A DNA stretch of 57,805 bases from assembly GCA_036555105.1 (NCBI GenBank), contig DATBMA010000004.1, forward strand, positions 1-57,805. The letters run 5' to 3'. The notes beneath the pieces are model-generated. The model was not told the DNA's origin. It worked only from the letters and a program-made list of their open reading frames with translations, and did no database searches. This document shows, piece after piece, positions 1 through 8,288 of the stretch. Positions within the stretch are counted from its first letter, which is position 1. Every line of letters starts with the position of its first letter. The stretch comes from DATBMA01 sp036555105. GTDB taxonomy: Bacteria > Actinomycetota > Acidimicrobiia > Spongiisociales > ZC4RG35. Made by a program: the position numbers and the translations under genes.

Positions 1-87
1 GGATACCCGGCCGACCGGCCGTTGCGCCCCATCAAGGCCATGAACCGCAAGCCCTTCGACGAGGTCGTACACCGCGATCGTTGGTGA
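1..87 (+). CDS. C-terminal end of an unrecognised protein (partial)
   Basis: An open frame runs in from outside the window and ends at a TGA at 85-87, giving 28 residues that finish in HRDRW. It is basic and proline-rich at its start (ADRPLRPIKAMNRKPF). No domain can be recognised from so short a tail. It converges on the next gene with only 4 bases between the two stop codons, which supports a real reading frame. No function is proposed. Confidence 0.5.
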   Translation, partial: GYPADRPLRPIKAMNRKPFDEVVHRDRW

Positions 88-91
88 GCCA

Positions 92-673
92 TCAGGCGAC
101 GGCAGCCTCCTTCTCCGTGGTGCCGAGAGCCCAGATCGCCAAGGCGGCCGCCGAAGCCACATGCCAGAACCCGTGGCCTTGCCAGATCGAGTCGGGGTTG
201 CATAGCGGCCAGCCTGTGCGGGACAGCGTCCCGACCACGGCGCCCACGGCCAGCAACCCCACCGCCCGCCTGTGAGCCTTCCGCTGGGTCGGTGCTCGCA
301 GCTCGGCCACGATCACGGCGACTGCCAGTCCGGCCTGGACGGGATCAGCGATCGCGGGGGTGATCGAAGCCAGCGCCGCCAGAACCATGGCCCAAACCGA
401 CCATTCCCGCCTATCGAGATCGACCGCCAAGATCCACACGAGCATCCACACGATCGCCAAGTCGTGCAGGTACTCGCCCCACGGCGGCATCGGGCCGTGA
501 AAGGCGATAGATCCGACGCCGATCATCGCAACCAACAATGAGGTGACCAGGTCCCGCCGCCTCGCCCAGATGAGGACGGCTACGCCCAGGAAAGCGAAGG
601 CCGTCAGCGTGTTGACCGGCTGACCCCACCACGAACCGCCAATCGCCTCGCAGTCGACCGAGGCGCCCGTCAC
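92..673 (-). CDS. CREST-superfamily (alkaline ceramidase-like) membrane hydrolase
   Basis: The 193-residue protein has about six hydrophobic segments. It carries the scattered Ser/Asp/His pattern of the CREST superfamily (alkaline ceramidases and relatives): Ser55 and His59 in GSIAFH, His70-Asp71 in LHDLAIVW, and His167/His171 in QGHGFWH near the C-terminus. In the family these residues hold a catalytic zinc for amide hydrolysis inside the membrane. The substrate here is unknown; bacterial members are poorly studied. Start is GTG 673, with a weak purine-rich stretch about 10 bases upstream. Upstream lies a decayed glyoxalase fragment. The family call rests on motif spacing read by eye. Confidence 0.65.
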   Translation of the reverse strand: MTGASVDCEAIGGSWWGQPVNTLTAFAFLGVAVLIWARRRDLVTSLLVAMIGVGSIAFHGPMPPWGEYLHDLAIVWMLVWILAVDLDRREWSVWAMVLAALASITPAIADPVQAGLAVAVIVAELRAPTQRKAHRRAVGLLAVGAVVGTLSRTGWPLCNPDSIWQGHGFWHVASAAALAIWALGTTEKEAAVA

Positions 674-688
674 CCGGGCCTGCCGCCT

Positions 689-772
689 TCAGACAGTCGG
701 CCGGTACGCGCCGAAACTCCAAACATGGCCTTCGAAATCGCGAGCCGTGTACTCGCGAGAGCCATAGTCCTT
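689..772 (-). pseudogene. Relic of a glyoxalase/VOC protein (C-terminus only)
   Basis: On the minus strand this frame reads KDYGSREYTARDFEGHVWSF and ends about eight residues later at a TGA (689-691). This is the usual C-terminal strand of a VOC-fold glyoxalase/bleomycin-resistance protein (YGSRE..ARDPEGH.WSFG), including the metal-ligand-position Glu. Upstream the frame loses similarity and meets an in-frame TAG within about 20 codons, and there is no start. It is therefore the decayed tail of a gene whose 5' part has been deleted. Confidence 0.6.
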
Positions 773-873
773 AGAGCAGCGGCTGCCGTTGGGTCTCCTG
801 TCTCGAGCTGGACCCTACCGACGGGGGCGGAACCCCGGTAATGGGAGGACCCGGCCGACCGTAGGCTTCGCCG

Positions 874-1845
874 GTGCAGGCGATACGCACGGAATCAGTT
901 GGCCGCCTCTTCCGGGCCAGACGGGGGACCAAGGAGGTCCGGGCGCTGGCCGACGTCGACCTCACGATCCCGCGCGGCGAGTTTTTCGGGCTGCTCGGAC
1001 CCAATGGAGCCGGCAAAACGACTCTCATCAAGATCCTGTCCACTCTGCTCCTCCCCACCGAAGGAAAGGCGTACGTCCTCGGTTTCGACGTCGACACCGA
1101 GTACCGGGAACTGCGCTGGCACATCTCGATGGTTTCGGGCGGGGAGACATCGGGTTATGGGCTGCTGACCGTGCGCGAGCAACTGTGGATGTTCAGCCAG
1201 TTCCACGGACTCCAGTCCAAGGAGGCGCGGGGTCGAATCGACGATCTGCTGCAGGTGGTGGGGCTGAGTGAGGCGGCTGACACTCGGATCTACAACCTCT
1301 CGACCGGCATGCGCCAGAAGATGAACCTGGTTCGAAGCCTCCTCTCGGATCCGGAGGTCCTGTTCCTCGACGAGCCGACCCTGGGGCTGGACGTGGAGGT
1401 GGCCCGGGACGTGCGCTCATACCTGGTGGAGTGGATGCGAGCAGGTGACCGCACCATCCTTCTCACCACGCACTACATGGCCGAGGCAGACCAGTTGTGC
1501 GACCGCCTCGCGATCATCCACCTCGGTCGGATCCTCACGGTCGGGACGCCGGAAGACCTGAAGCGCCGGGCCGGTTTCCGAGAGCGTTACCGCATCGAAG
1601 TGGAGGGCAACTCCGATCCGGCCCCGCTCAGGTCCTTCGGCTCTGTCGAGTCGGCCCAGCTGGACGGCAGACACGTGCACATCGTGACCCTCGAGCAGGA
1701 CGAGGGTGGCGGCGAGCTGATCCGACTCGTCGGCAGTCTTCCGGGAGTGAAGGCATTCACCAGAGAGGAGCCGACCCTCGAGGATGCCTTCATCGCCCTC
1801 ACCGGACGAGGCCTCGAGGATCTGCCGTCGGAGCAGGAAGGATGA
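874..1845 (+). CDS. ABC transporter ATP-binding protein (DrrA/ABC-2 type)
   Basis: A 323-residue nucleotide-binding subunit that would drive a two-permease exporter encoded directly downstream. Visible motifs are Walker A GPNGAGKTT (residues 42-50), ABC signature LSTGMRQK (about 142), Walker B VLFLDEP with D-loop LGLD (about 164-172), and a switch His in LLTTHYM. The C-terminal ~90 residues form the extra domain typical of the DrrA/NodI group. The GTG start is preceded by TAGGCT (862-867) 6 bases upstream and no Shine-Dalgarno, fitting a leaderless mRNA. The stop overlaps the next start (ATGA). Substrate is unknown; lipid, drug or polysaccharide export are all possible. Confidence 0.88.
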   Translation: MQAIRTESVGRLFRARRGTKEVRALADVDLTIPRGEFFGLLGPNGAGKTTLIKILSTLLLPTEGKAYVLGFDVDTEYRELRWHISMVSGGETSGYGLLTVREQLWMFSQFHGLQSKEARGRIDDLLQVVGLSEAADTRIYNLSTGMRQKMNLVRSLLSDPEVLFLDEPTLGLDVEVARDVRSYLVEWMRAGDRTILLTTHYMAEADQLCDRLAIIHLGRILTVGTPEDLKRRAGFRERYRIEVEGNSDPAPLRSFGSVESAQLDGRHVHIVTLEQDEGGGELIRLVGSLPGVKAFTREEPTLEDAFIALTGRGLEDLPSEQEG

Positions 1846-2666
1846 GCACCCACCCGAGGCCGCTGCGCCACGGCCTGCAGACGGTGGTGGCCCGCGCCTA
1901 TCCGCGGGTGGTGGGAGCCAACCGGGAGCCGTCGTGGGTGTTCTTCGAGGTGACCTTGCCGCTGCTGGCCACCGTCGCCCTCGTGATGGTGTATCGGGCA
2001 CTGGGGGCCCCTGCCCAGTTCGAGGGCTATGTGATCTTGGGCGGAGCCATGACTGCGTTCTGGCTCAACACGATCTGGAACATGGCAGCTCAATTCCGCT
2101 GGGAGAAGGAGAACGGCAACTTGGAGCTGTACATCGCCTCTCCCGCCGGGCTGATGTGGATCCTGGCCGGCATGGCCCTCGGCGGGAGCTTCTCCACCTC
2201 CTTGCGAGCCGCCGCGGTCCTGGCCTTCGGTGCGCTCGTGTTCCAGATCCCCTTCGTCTGGTCGGCTTGGCCGACGGCGCTGCTGATTCTCCTGATCACC
2301 CTCTCGGCTCTGTACGGGGTTGGCATGGCGCTCTCCTCCCTGTTCCTCAAGTTCGGCCGCAACGCCGAGCAGGGGATCGCGACGATGATGGAGCCGGTCT
2401 TCCTCTTGTCCGGCGCCTTCTTCCCGGTGCGGGCGCTCGGCGTAGGGGCTGCCATTGCAGGGAGCCTCATTCCCATGACGCTTGGGATGGATGCCCTGCG
2501 GCAGGTGCTGCTGCCCGGTGACTCTGACCCATTGCTTCCGTGGCAATGGGAGGTGGTGCTGCTGGTGGCCTACACAGGGACGGCATTGCTCTTCGCGCGC
2601 TGGTCGCTGCGGCGGATGGAACGGTCGGCGAAGGTGGACGGGAGGCTGACCCTCAGATGGCAGTGA
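1842..2666 (+). CDS. ABC-2 type transporter permease (first subunit)
   Basis: A 274-residue integral membrane protein with about six hydrophobic segments and the C-terminal ABC-2 permease signature region (LSGAFFPVRALGVGAAIAGS ... PMTLGMDALRQVL). Start ATG 1842 overlaps the stop of the ATPase gene, so translation is probably coupled. An upstream extension of the frame (back to 1497) runs antiparallel to ATPase coding and is not used. Its stop overlaps the second permease start by 10 bases. The three genes make one ATPase plus two unequal permeases. Confidence 0.85.
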   Translation: MSTHPRPLRHGLQTVVARAYPRVVGANREPSWVFFEVTLPLLATVALVMVYRALGAPAQFEGYVILGGAMTAFWLNTIWNMAAQFRWEKENGNLELYIASPAGLMWILAGMALGGSFSTSLRAAAVLAFGALVFQIPFVWSAWPTALLILLITLSALYGVGMALSSLFLKFGRNAEQGIATMMEPVFLLSGAFFPVRALGVGAAIAGSLIPMTLGMDALRQVLLPGDSDPLLPWQWEVVLLVAYTGTALLFARWSLRRMERSAKVDGRLTLRWQ

Positions 2667-3520
2667 CCGTGCGGCCCGAGGGGAGGGCGAAGGCACTGGG
2701 CCGGGGTTTGGCAGGGGCCTTTCGCGGAGGGTGGGCGATCGACACCAACTGGGCAAACCCATTTGTCAGCCTCACCTTCCAGCTGTTGCGACCGGTGGGC
2801 GCGGCCCTGATCCTCGTCTTCATCTACAAGGTCGCAGCCGGGGACTCGGCGGACCCGGTGAGGCTGGCCTGGCTGGTGGTGGGCGCGGCACTCTGGTCCT
2901 ACGTGATGTCTGCCCTGGAAGGCATCTCCGCCGCGGTCCAGCGGGAGCGGGAGTGGCTCAAGGTCCTCAAGTACGTGGTGGTGACCCCGCTCCCCTTCTC
3001 CGCCTACCTTCTCGGACGATCCGGGACCTGGCTGGTATGGGGCACCGTTCGCGCCGTCTTCGTACTCCTGGTGACGGTCCCGTTTCTCGAACTGCCGGTT
3101 GACCCGCTTACCTTCGACTGGCCCCAGCTGGCCGTAGCAATGGCGCTGGGCCTGATCGCATTGGCCGGGATGGGGATGGGCCTCGCCGGGATAGCCCTGG
3201 GAGTAGCCCGCCATCCGATGGGAGTAGGAGAGGGAGTGATCGGGGTCCTCTACCTGATCACCGGCGCCATATTCCCCGTGACGCAGTTGCCGGACTGGCT
3301 CGAGGTCGTTGCCCGCAGCCTGCCCCTCACTTACTGGCTTGAGGCATGCCGGCAGGCGATGATCACCGGCTACGACCCGACGACGATCGGGATCCCCGAT
3401 CCTTTCGGGTTGCTGGCGGTGACCGGGCTGGCCTGGCTGGTGGTGGGGGCTGCCTCGTTCAAGTGGTTCAACCGCAAGGCCCGCGCCGAGGGCCTGTACG
3501 ACCGAACCACCGAGTACTGA
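2657..3520 (+). CDS. ABC-2 type transporter permease (second subunit)
   Basis: A 287-residue membrane protein with about six hydrophobic segments and the same C-terminal ABC-2 pattern (YLITGAIFPVTQLPDWLEVV ... PLTYWLEACRQAM) as its neighbour, implying a heterodimeric channel. ATG 2657 lies inside the end of the preceding gene (10-base overlap). It closes the three-gene exporter operon. The following 80 bases contain a T-run at 3554-3560 but no convincing hairpin. Confidence 0.83.
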   Translation: MAVTVRPEGRAKALGRGLAGAFRGGWAIDTNWANPFVSLTFQLLRPVGAALILVFIYKVAAGDSADPVRLAWLVVGAALWSYVMSALEGISAAVQREREWLKVLKYVVVTPLPFSAYLLGRSGTWLVWGTVRAVFVLLVTVPFLELPVDPLTFDWPQLAVAMALGLIALAGMGMGLAGIALGVARHPMGVGEGVIGVLYLITGAIFPVTQLPDWLEVVARSLPLTYWLEACRQAMITGYDPTTIGIPDPFGLLAVTGLAWLVVGAASFKWFNRKARAEGLYDRTTEY

Positions 3521-3606
3521 TCAGACTCTGACCCGCACACTTTCCCCCTGTCCGTTTTTTGTCACACCCCTCCTTCATGATGTGGCCAATACGAGAGGAG
3601 TGGGGA

Positions 3607-4872
3607 GTGGATACGGACCTGCGTTTGGATCATTCATTGGTGGCGGTGGAGACGGACAGTGCCGTCTTCGGGATCCTGGAGTTGACGGCCCCGGAGGCGC
3701 CGGCCGTGGTGGAGCGGCCCTCGCTGGGAATCGCGTTGGTGATCGATCGCTCTGGGTCGATGACCGGAGAGAAGCTGGAAGCGGCCAAGTCGTGCGCCGG
3801 GTACCTGGCCAGGCGGATCACCTCCGCCGATCGGCTGGCGGTGGTGACCTATGACGATCAGGTCGACCTTGTGGCGGGAACTCAGGGGCCGGGCCCGAAC
3901 CTGGAATCCGCCATCGGAAAGATCGAGGCGGGCGGGTCGACCAACCTCTCAGGTGGCTGGCTCAAGGGACTGGAGATGCTGGAAGGCGAGAAGTCGGACC
4001 TACGCCGGGTGGTCCTACTCACCGACGGCCTGGCCAACGTCGGCATCACCGATGCGGAGCGTCTCTCCTCGATGACGGGGGCGGCCGCGGTTCGCGGGGT
4101 GACTACCAGCACCATCGGCTTCGGCGACGGCTACGACGAGAAGCTCCTCGCCTCGATGGCCGATGCCGGCCGGGGACGGGACTACTTCGTGGCGACTCCG
4201 GATGAAGCTCCGGGGGTGTTCGCCGACGAGTTCGAACAGCTGTCGTCACTGGTGGGTCAGAACCTGTCTGTGGAGTTCAGGCCGCTGGCGCCGGCAATCG
4301 ACCTCGGCATCCTCAACGAGTATCCGGTCACCCATGTCGGGCAGGGGCTGCAGGCTGGGTTGGGCGACGTGTACGGCGGAGAAACCCGCAAACTCGTGTT
4401 CCATGTACACGTGCCCGCCCTTGCGGAGCAAGGTCAGGTGCAGGTGGCGGAGGTCGTCATCCGCTGGACCGACATCACCGGAGAGGAGGTCAAGCTCCAC
4501 ACCCGGACGGTGCCCATCGTGGTCAACATCGTGCCCGCCAAGGACGCCGCGGACGAGGCCGGCGATATCTCGGTCACCGAGGAGGTGGTGATCCTCAAGG
4601 CAGCCAAGGGTCGCCGGCAAGCTCGCGACCTCGCAGACCAGGGTGACCTCGACGGCGCCAGGGCGCTGTTGGCCAGCCACATCGACGAGCTCAAGCTGAT
4701 ATCCCCTGACAGTGCGGTGATCAGCGAGGCAACGGCCGACATCGAGGAGCTGGAGTGGTTCGAACACCGGCTCGAGTCACGCGTCTTCGATCGCACCGAC
4801 TCCAAGATGATGTGGGAGCAGTCACGCAGCCGGGAACGGGGCCAGGACTACCGGCGGAGGAAGCGGCCGTGA
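3607..4872 (+). CDS. VWA-domain protein with intact MIDAS
   Basis: A 421-residue protein with a von Willebrand A domain: MIDAS motif DRSGS (Asp47-Ser51), the Thr of GGSTNLSGGW and the Asp of LLTDGLAN. These bind a divalent cation and usually a protein ligand. A beta-rich middle region and a helical, charged C-terminus follow. There is no signal peptide or membrane segment, so it is probably cytoplasmic. GTG 3607 is chosen because a purine-rich Shine-Dalgarno (GAGAGGAG, 3591-3598) sits just upstream; a TTG at 3559 would add 16 poorly supported residues. An HD hydrolase and a repeat lipoprotein follow. The partner is unknown. Confidence 0.82.
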   Translation: MDTDLRLDHSLVAVETDSAVFGILELTAPEAPAVVERPSLGIALVIDRSGSMTGEKLEAAKSCAGYLARRITSADRLAVVTYDDQVDLVAGTQGPGPNLESAIGKIEAGGSTNLSGGWLKGLEMLEGEKSDLRRVVLLTDGLANVGITDAERLSSMTGAAAVRGVTTSTIGFGDGYDEKLLASMADAGRGRDYFVATPDEAPGVFADEFEQLSSLVGQNLSVEFRPLAPAIDLGILNEYPVTHVGQGLQAGLGDVYGGETRKLVFHVHVPALAEQGQVQVAEVVIRWTDITGEEVKLHTRTVPIVVNIVPAKDAADEAGDISVTEEVVILKAAKGRRQARDLADQGDLDGARALLASHIDELKLISPDSAVISEATADIEELEWFEHRLESRVFDRTDSKMMWEQSRSRERGQDYRRRKRP

Positions 4873-4917
4873 GGTGAACGACTTGGAGACAGCCCCGGTG
4901 GTGGCGACGATGCGGGG

Positions 4918-5493
4918 ATGAAACTCACCGAGCGATTCGACGGGGCACTGGTGTTCGCCCGTCAGCGGCACGAGGGCCAGACGCGCAAGGGCACCGACAT
5001 CCCCTATATCTCGCATCTGATGTCGACCGCTGCCCTGGTCCTCGAAGCCGGAGGGGATGAGGATCAGGCGATCGCCGGTCTCCTCCATGACTCGCTGGAG
5101 GACAGCGCCCACACCAAGGTCACCTACCACGAGCTTGTCGAGCGGTTCGGCGAGCGAGTCGCTCGGATCGTCCGGGACTGTTCAGATCAAGAGCCCACGC
5201 CCGATGAGGACAAAGAGGCCTGGCGCCCGCGCAAGGAGCGCTACATCGGTCAGATAGGGCGGGCACCTCTCGAGTCGCAGCTGGTTGCCAATGCCGACAA
5301 GCTCCACAACGCCCGTTCGATCCTGGCCGACTACCGGAGACTCGGGGAGGGACTGTGGACTCGTTTCAACCCGGAGAGCAATCAGCTCTGGTACTACCGC
5401 ACTCTGGCCGACCTCTTCCTGGCTGCCGGCACCGCTCTGGCGATGGAACTGGATCGCGTCGTCAGCGACATGGAGGAAGAACTGGCTACTTGA
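4918..5493 (+). CDS. HD-domain phosphohydrolase, RelA/SpoT hydrolase-like (Mesh1 type)
   Basis: A single-domain 191-residue protein matching the hydrolase half of RelA/SpoT enzymes: HEGQTRKGTDIPYISH (His18, Arg23, His33), the metal pair His57-Asp58 in LLHDSLEDS, and ADKLHNA (Asp127). In this family these residues cleave the 3'-pyrophosphate of (p)ppGpp. The protein lacks the synthetase, TGS and ACT domains, so it resembles a small alarmone hydrolase; another nucleotide substrate is possible. Start ATG 4918 follows a GCGGGG stretch. It lies 45 bases after the VWA gene and its stop overlaps the convergent lipoprotein gene by 8 bases. Confidence 0.78.
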   Translation: MKLTERFDGALVFARQRHEGQTRKGTDIPYISHLMSTAALVLEAGGDEDQAIAGLLHDSLEDSAHTKVTYHELVERFGERVARIVRDCSDQEPTPDEDKEAWRPRKERYIGQIGRAPLESQLVANADKLHNARSILADYRRLGEGLWTRFNPESNQLWYYRTLADLFLAAGTALAMELDRVVSDMEEELAT

Positions 5494-6445
5494 CGACGAT
5501 GGGGGTGGTGGCGAAAACACCCGCCACTCGGTCAGACGCGTACCAAACCTCGTAGTCACCTGCCTCGTCGGGGGCGGTGATCGTCACCGGGTTGCCCTCG
5601 GTGAGATAGGCGTAGTCGCGATAGGTGCCAGGGGCTGACCCCGCCGGGACGATCGTGATGTAGTCGCGATCGAGGTCAGGCCCCGCCCAGGTCACCGAGA
5701 ACTCGTCCCCGGCGTTTACTTCGTCCGGAGCCTCGACCGTGGCGGACGATGGGGTGACGGTCAAAGGCAGAGCGGCCACCGTGCGGCCCTCCGAGCCGTT
5801 TACGTAGCGGATCTCGTAGTCGCCGGCTGTGGCCACGACCTGGAGAGTCTCGGTGGGACCTGCGTCCGTGTAGAAGTAGAGGTTGAAGCTGCCTTCGGGA
5901 GCCCCTTCCTCGACGATGGTTATGTAGTCGCCCGGGCCGGGATCGGTGGGACGACTCCATGTGACATCGATGCTGGTGCCGCCTTCCACCTCCCGAGCCG
6001 CCTCGAGGGTCGCCTCCCCTGCGGTGACGGTGATCGGGGCAAAGGCAACCGTGGCGTTGCTGGCACCGTCGACGTAACGAACCTCGTAGGCACCGGCATC
6101 AACCGGTGCAAGGAGGGCGCCGGAAGGGCCATCCGTCGTATAGAAGTAGTCCTTGAACGCTCCTTCGAGTGCTCCCTGTTCGACAATGGTGACGTAGTCG
6201 CCATCGTTGTCAGGGCCGGTCCAGCTCACGTCGAACTCGAGACCACCGACCACCTCGGTCGGGAATTCGAGAGTGGCGTCGCCCTGCGCTCGAGGTTGGG
6301 TCGTCGCCGCCGCTGCGGTGGTGGCAGTGGTCGCCGGCGCTCCGGTGGTGGTCGTCGGGGCGGCAGTGGTGGTCGTGGCGCCACCGCCTCCGCAGGCGGC
6401 GAGGAACAGGGCAACGACCAGAGGCAGGGTGAGACGATGGCGCAT
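5486..6445 (-). CDS. Lipoprotein with three tandem ~87-residue beta repeats
   Basis: A 319-residue exported lipoprotein: signal peptide with lipobox LAAC (Cys18), a Thr/Ala-rich linker to about residue 55, then three near-identical repeats (about 56-143, 144-231, 232-319). Each repeat has a Trp-x-x-Pro strand start, GDY(V/I)TIVE.GA.EG(A/S)F, YFYT and AG.YE(V/I)RYV. The same unit is familiar from the C-termini of proteobacterial VWA/calcium-binding proteins, where it looks like an Ig-like beta module. A VWA gene lies two genes away. TAATCT (6453-6458) ends 7 bases before the ATG, suggesting a leaderless transcript. Function unknown; probably surface binding. Confidence 0.75.
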   Translation of the reverse strand: MRHRLTLPLVVALFLAACGGGGATTTTAAPTTTTGAPATTATTAAAATTQPRAQGDATLEFPTEVVGGLEFDVSWTGPDNDGDYVTIVEQGALEGAFKDYFYTTDGPSGALLAPVDAGAYEVRYVDGASNATVAFAPITVTAGEATLEAAREVEGGTSIDVTWSRPTDPGPGDYITIVEEGAPEGSFNLYFYTDAGPTETLQVVATAGDYEIRYVNGSEGRTVAALPLTVTPSSATVEAPDEVNAGDEFSVTWAGPDLDRDYITIVPAGSAPGTYRDYAYLTEGNPVTITAPDEAGDYEVWYASDRVAGVFATTPIVVK

Positions 6446-6491
6446 GCCCCGGAGATTACGGCCGGGAGCCGCTCACGGTCGTGCGAGGCTA

Positions 6492-6507
6492 TCGTACATA
6501 TGTTCGA
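6492..6507 (+). promoter_or_regulatory. LexA (SOS) box overlapping the dinB start codon
   Basis: TCGTACATATGTTCGA differs by one base from the actinobacterial LexA consensus TCGAAC-N4-GTTCGA. Its last base is the A of the dinB ATG at 6507. A TATCGT hexamer at 6490-6495 could be the -10 element. LexA bound here would block both promoter and start. Confidence 0.7.
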
Positions 6508-7691
6508 TGGGCCTGTCAGCTTCGATCCTCCACGCCGACCTCGACGCCTTCTATGCCTCGGTGGAGCAGCGCGACAACCCAATTCTCCGCGGAAAGCCCG
6601 TCATCGTCGGAGGAGGGGTGGTCCTCTCGGCGAGTTACGAGGCGCGGGCCTACGGGGTTCACAGCCCGATGGGAGGTGGCGAGGCCAGGTTGCTGTGCCC
6701 GCACGCGATCGTGGTCCCGCCCCGGATGGATGCCTACGTCGAGGCGAGCAAGGCCGTGTTCGCCATCTTCGACGACACCACTCCGCTCGTGGAGCCGATC
6801 TCGATCGACGAGGCGTTTCTCGATGTCGGTGGTCTGCTGCGGATCGCGGGACAACCCATCGAAATCGCCAGCAGGCTGCGAGCCAGCGTGCGGCAGCGGG
6901 TGGGGCTGCCCATCACAGTCGGCGTCGCCACCACCAAGTTCCTGGCCAAGGTGGCGAGCGCAGTGGCCAAGCCCGACGGGCTGCTGGTGGTACCGGCCGG
7001 CGGAGAGCTGGACTTCCTACACCCCCTGCCGGTGCGGCGGTTGTGGGGGGTGGGGCCGGTGACGGGGGTGAAATTGGCAGAGCTCGGGATAGAGACCATC
7101 GGCGACATCGCCCGGTTCCGACCCAAGATGCTGGCGAGAGTGCTCGGGCAGGCGGTGGGGTCACACCTCTACGCGCTCTCCAACAATCAGGACCCGCGCA
7201 GGGTTCAGGGACGGCGTAGGCGATCGATTGGCTCTCAGCGCGCCCTGGGACGGCGGGAGCGGGCACCGGCGGAGATAGAAGAGATCTTGCTCGGAATCGT
7301 CGATCGGGTCACCCGCCGGCTACGCGATGGCGGGCGGGTTGGAAGGACGGTCACCGTGCGGCTCCGCTTCAACGACTTCACCCGGGCGACCAGGTCGCAC
7401 ACCTTTCCCGAGGCGACTGCAGACACCCATCTGTTCCTGGCCGCCGCACGAGACCTCTTGGAAGAGGCCGGTCCACTGATCGCACGCCAGGGCCTGACTC
7501 TCGTCGGCCTGACGATCAGCAACCTCGAGCGCGACGACGCCGTGCAGCTGGCTCTGCCCTTCGACCGCCACAACTCCAACCTCGACCGCGCCATCGACGA
7601 GCTCAAGGAGCGATTCGGCAAGGACTCGGTGATCCGGGCGGCGCTACTCGGAAAGGACGAGGGGCTGTCGGTGCCGCTACTGCGGGACTGA
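6507..7691 (+). CDS. dinB: DNA polymerase IV (Y-family translesion polymerase)
   Basis: A 394-residue Y-family polymerase that copies past damaged template bases. The N-terminus SILHADLDAFYASVEQRDNP carries the first metal Asp (Asp11) and steric-gate-position residues. SIDEAFLDV supplies Asp101-Glu102. TTKFLAKVASAVAKPDGL and the little-finger domain follow, and the C-terminal QLALPF resembles a beta-clamp motif. The ATG at 6507 begins at the last base of a LexA box; there is no room for a Shine-Dalgarno. The open frame extends to 6207, antisense to the lipoprotein gene, and that part is not coding. It is expected to be SOS-inducible. Confidence 0.9.
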   Translation: MGLSASILHADLDAFYASVEQRDNPILRGKPVIVGGGVVLSASYEARAYGVHSPMGGGEARLLCPHAIVVPPRMDAYVEASKAVFAIFDDTTPLVEPISIDEAFLDVGGLLRIAGQPIEIASRLRASVRQRVGLPITVGVATTKFLAKVASAVAKPDGLLVVPAGGELDFLHPLPVRRLWGVGPVTGVKLAELGIETIGDIARFRPKMLARVLGQAVGSHLYALSNNQDPRRVQGRRRRSIGSQRALGRRERAPAEIEEILLGIVDRVTRRLRDGGRVGRTVTVRLRFNDFTRATRSHTFPEATADTHLFLAAARDLLEEAGPLIARQGLTLVGLTISNLERDDAVQLALPFDRHNSNLDRAIDELKERFGKDSVIRAALLGKDEGLSVPLLRD

Positions 7692-7701
7692 GCAGGAGGT
7701 A

Positions 7702-7968
7702 CTACCGATAGACCTCGCCGCGGGGTGCCACGTTGAGAGCGATCACGACCAGTTCGTCATCATCGATTTCGTACACGATTCGGTACTCGCCCACTCTCAA
7801 TCGCCAAGCCGGCGGGCTCAGCCCCTTGAGCTTGATCGCGCCGGGAGGCCGAGGGCTCGAGGACAACGACACCACAGCCGCCTTGAGCCTCTCGTATGCC
7901 CTGTGGTCAGCCTCGTGAATTCTCTCGAGCCCGCGCTCAGCCCGTTTGGTCAAGTGGACCCGGTACAT
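7702..7968 (-). CDS. RelE/ParE-family toxin
   Basis: An 88-residue basic protein with the RelE/ParE fold pattern: YRVHLTKRAERGLERI at the N-terminus, KLKGLSPPAWRLRVGEYRIVYEIDDDELVVIAL in the core (split here: KLKG, WRLRVGEYRIVYEI). The Arg-x-Arg...Tyr-Arg arrangement matches ribosome-dependent mRNA interferases (RelE/YoeB-like) more than ParE. Its start lies 32 bases inside the upstream antitoxin gene, so the pair is translationally linked. dinB converges from the other side with a 10-base gap. Confidence 0.82.
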   Translation of the reverse strand: MYRVHLTKRAERGLERIHEADHRAYERLKAAVVSLSSSPRPPGAIKLKGLSPPAWRLRVGEYRIVYEIDDDELVVIALNVAPRGEVYR

Positions 7969-8227
7969 CGGTCATCGGTCGCTCGATCGATGTGAAGGCC
8001 TCCGCCATCCCCCGCGAGCTCGAGTCACCAGAACGATGTTCCAGCACCGCAAGGCGATCTTCAAGATCCTCGATCCTCTCCTGCAGGGAGTTCCAGCGCT
8101 CGACCGACACGGCCACCACCAGCGGCCGTCCGCGTTCGGTGATCAGAAGCGAGTCATCACCGAGCGTGGCCAGCTCCTCCCGGATGCGCTCTCGCAGCTC
8201 GGTCTTGGGAATTACTCGTGTGGCCAT
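7937..8227 (-). CDS. Phd/YefM-family antitoxin
   Basis: A 96-residue protein whose N-terminal half (MATRVIPKTELRERI ... LLITERGRPLVVAVSVERWNSLQERI) is the Phd/YefM DNA-binding and dimerisation domain. The C-terminal half (from about residue 60) is polar and would wrap the toxin. It overlaps the toxin gene by 32 bases. TACAGT lies 6 bases before the ATG, consistent with leaderless translation, and direct repeats in the promoter are likely its own operator. Confidence 0.8.
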   Translation of the reverse strand: MATRVIPKTELRERIREELATLGDDSLLITERGRPLVVAVSVERWNSLQERIEDLEDRLAVLEHRSGDSSSRGMAEAFTSIERPMTDVPGPLDQTG

Positions 8228-8233
8228 TCCTGA

Positions 8234-8262
8234 ACTGTACGGTCAGACGTACGGTGAGTCAA
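8234..8262 (-). promoter_or_regulatory. Promoter of the toxin-antitoxin operon with direct repeat
   Basis: On the minus strand, -35 TTGACT (8257-8262), a 17-base spacer and -10 TACAGT (8234-8239) stand 6 bases upstream of the antitoxin ATG. The spacer and -10 contain a direct repeat ACCGTAC...ACCGTAC with a 12-base period, a plausible antitoxin binding site. Confidence 0.7.
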
Positions 8263-8288
8263 CCGGGATCGAACGCCTGCAGCCTTCG

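Noticed and set aside
1..87. Transposase fragment at the left edge
   Set aside because: The tail is short and basic but shows no DDE or other transposase motif, and no inverted repeat or target duplication follows.
3521..3600. Intrinsic terminator after the ABC exporter
   Set aside because: A T-run at 3554-3560 exists, but the only stem nearby (TCAGACTCTGA) is short and about 25 bases away.
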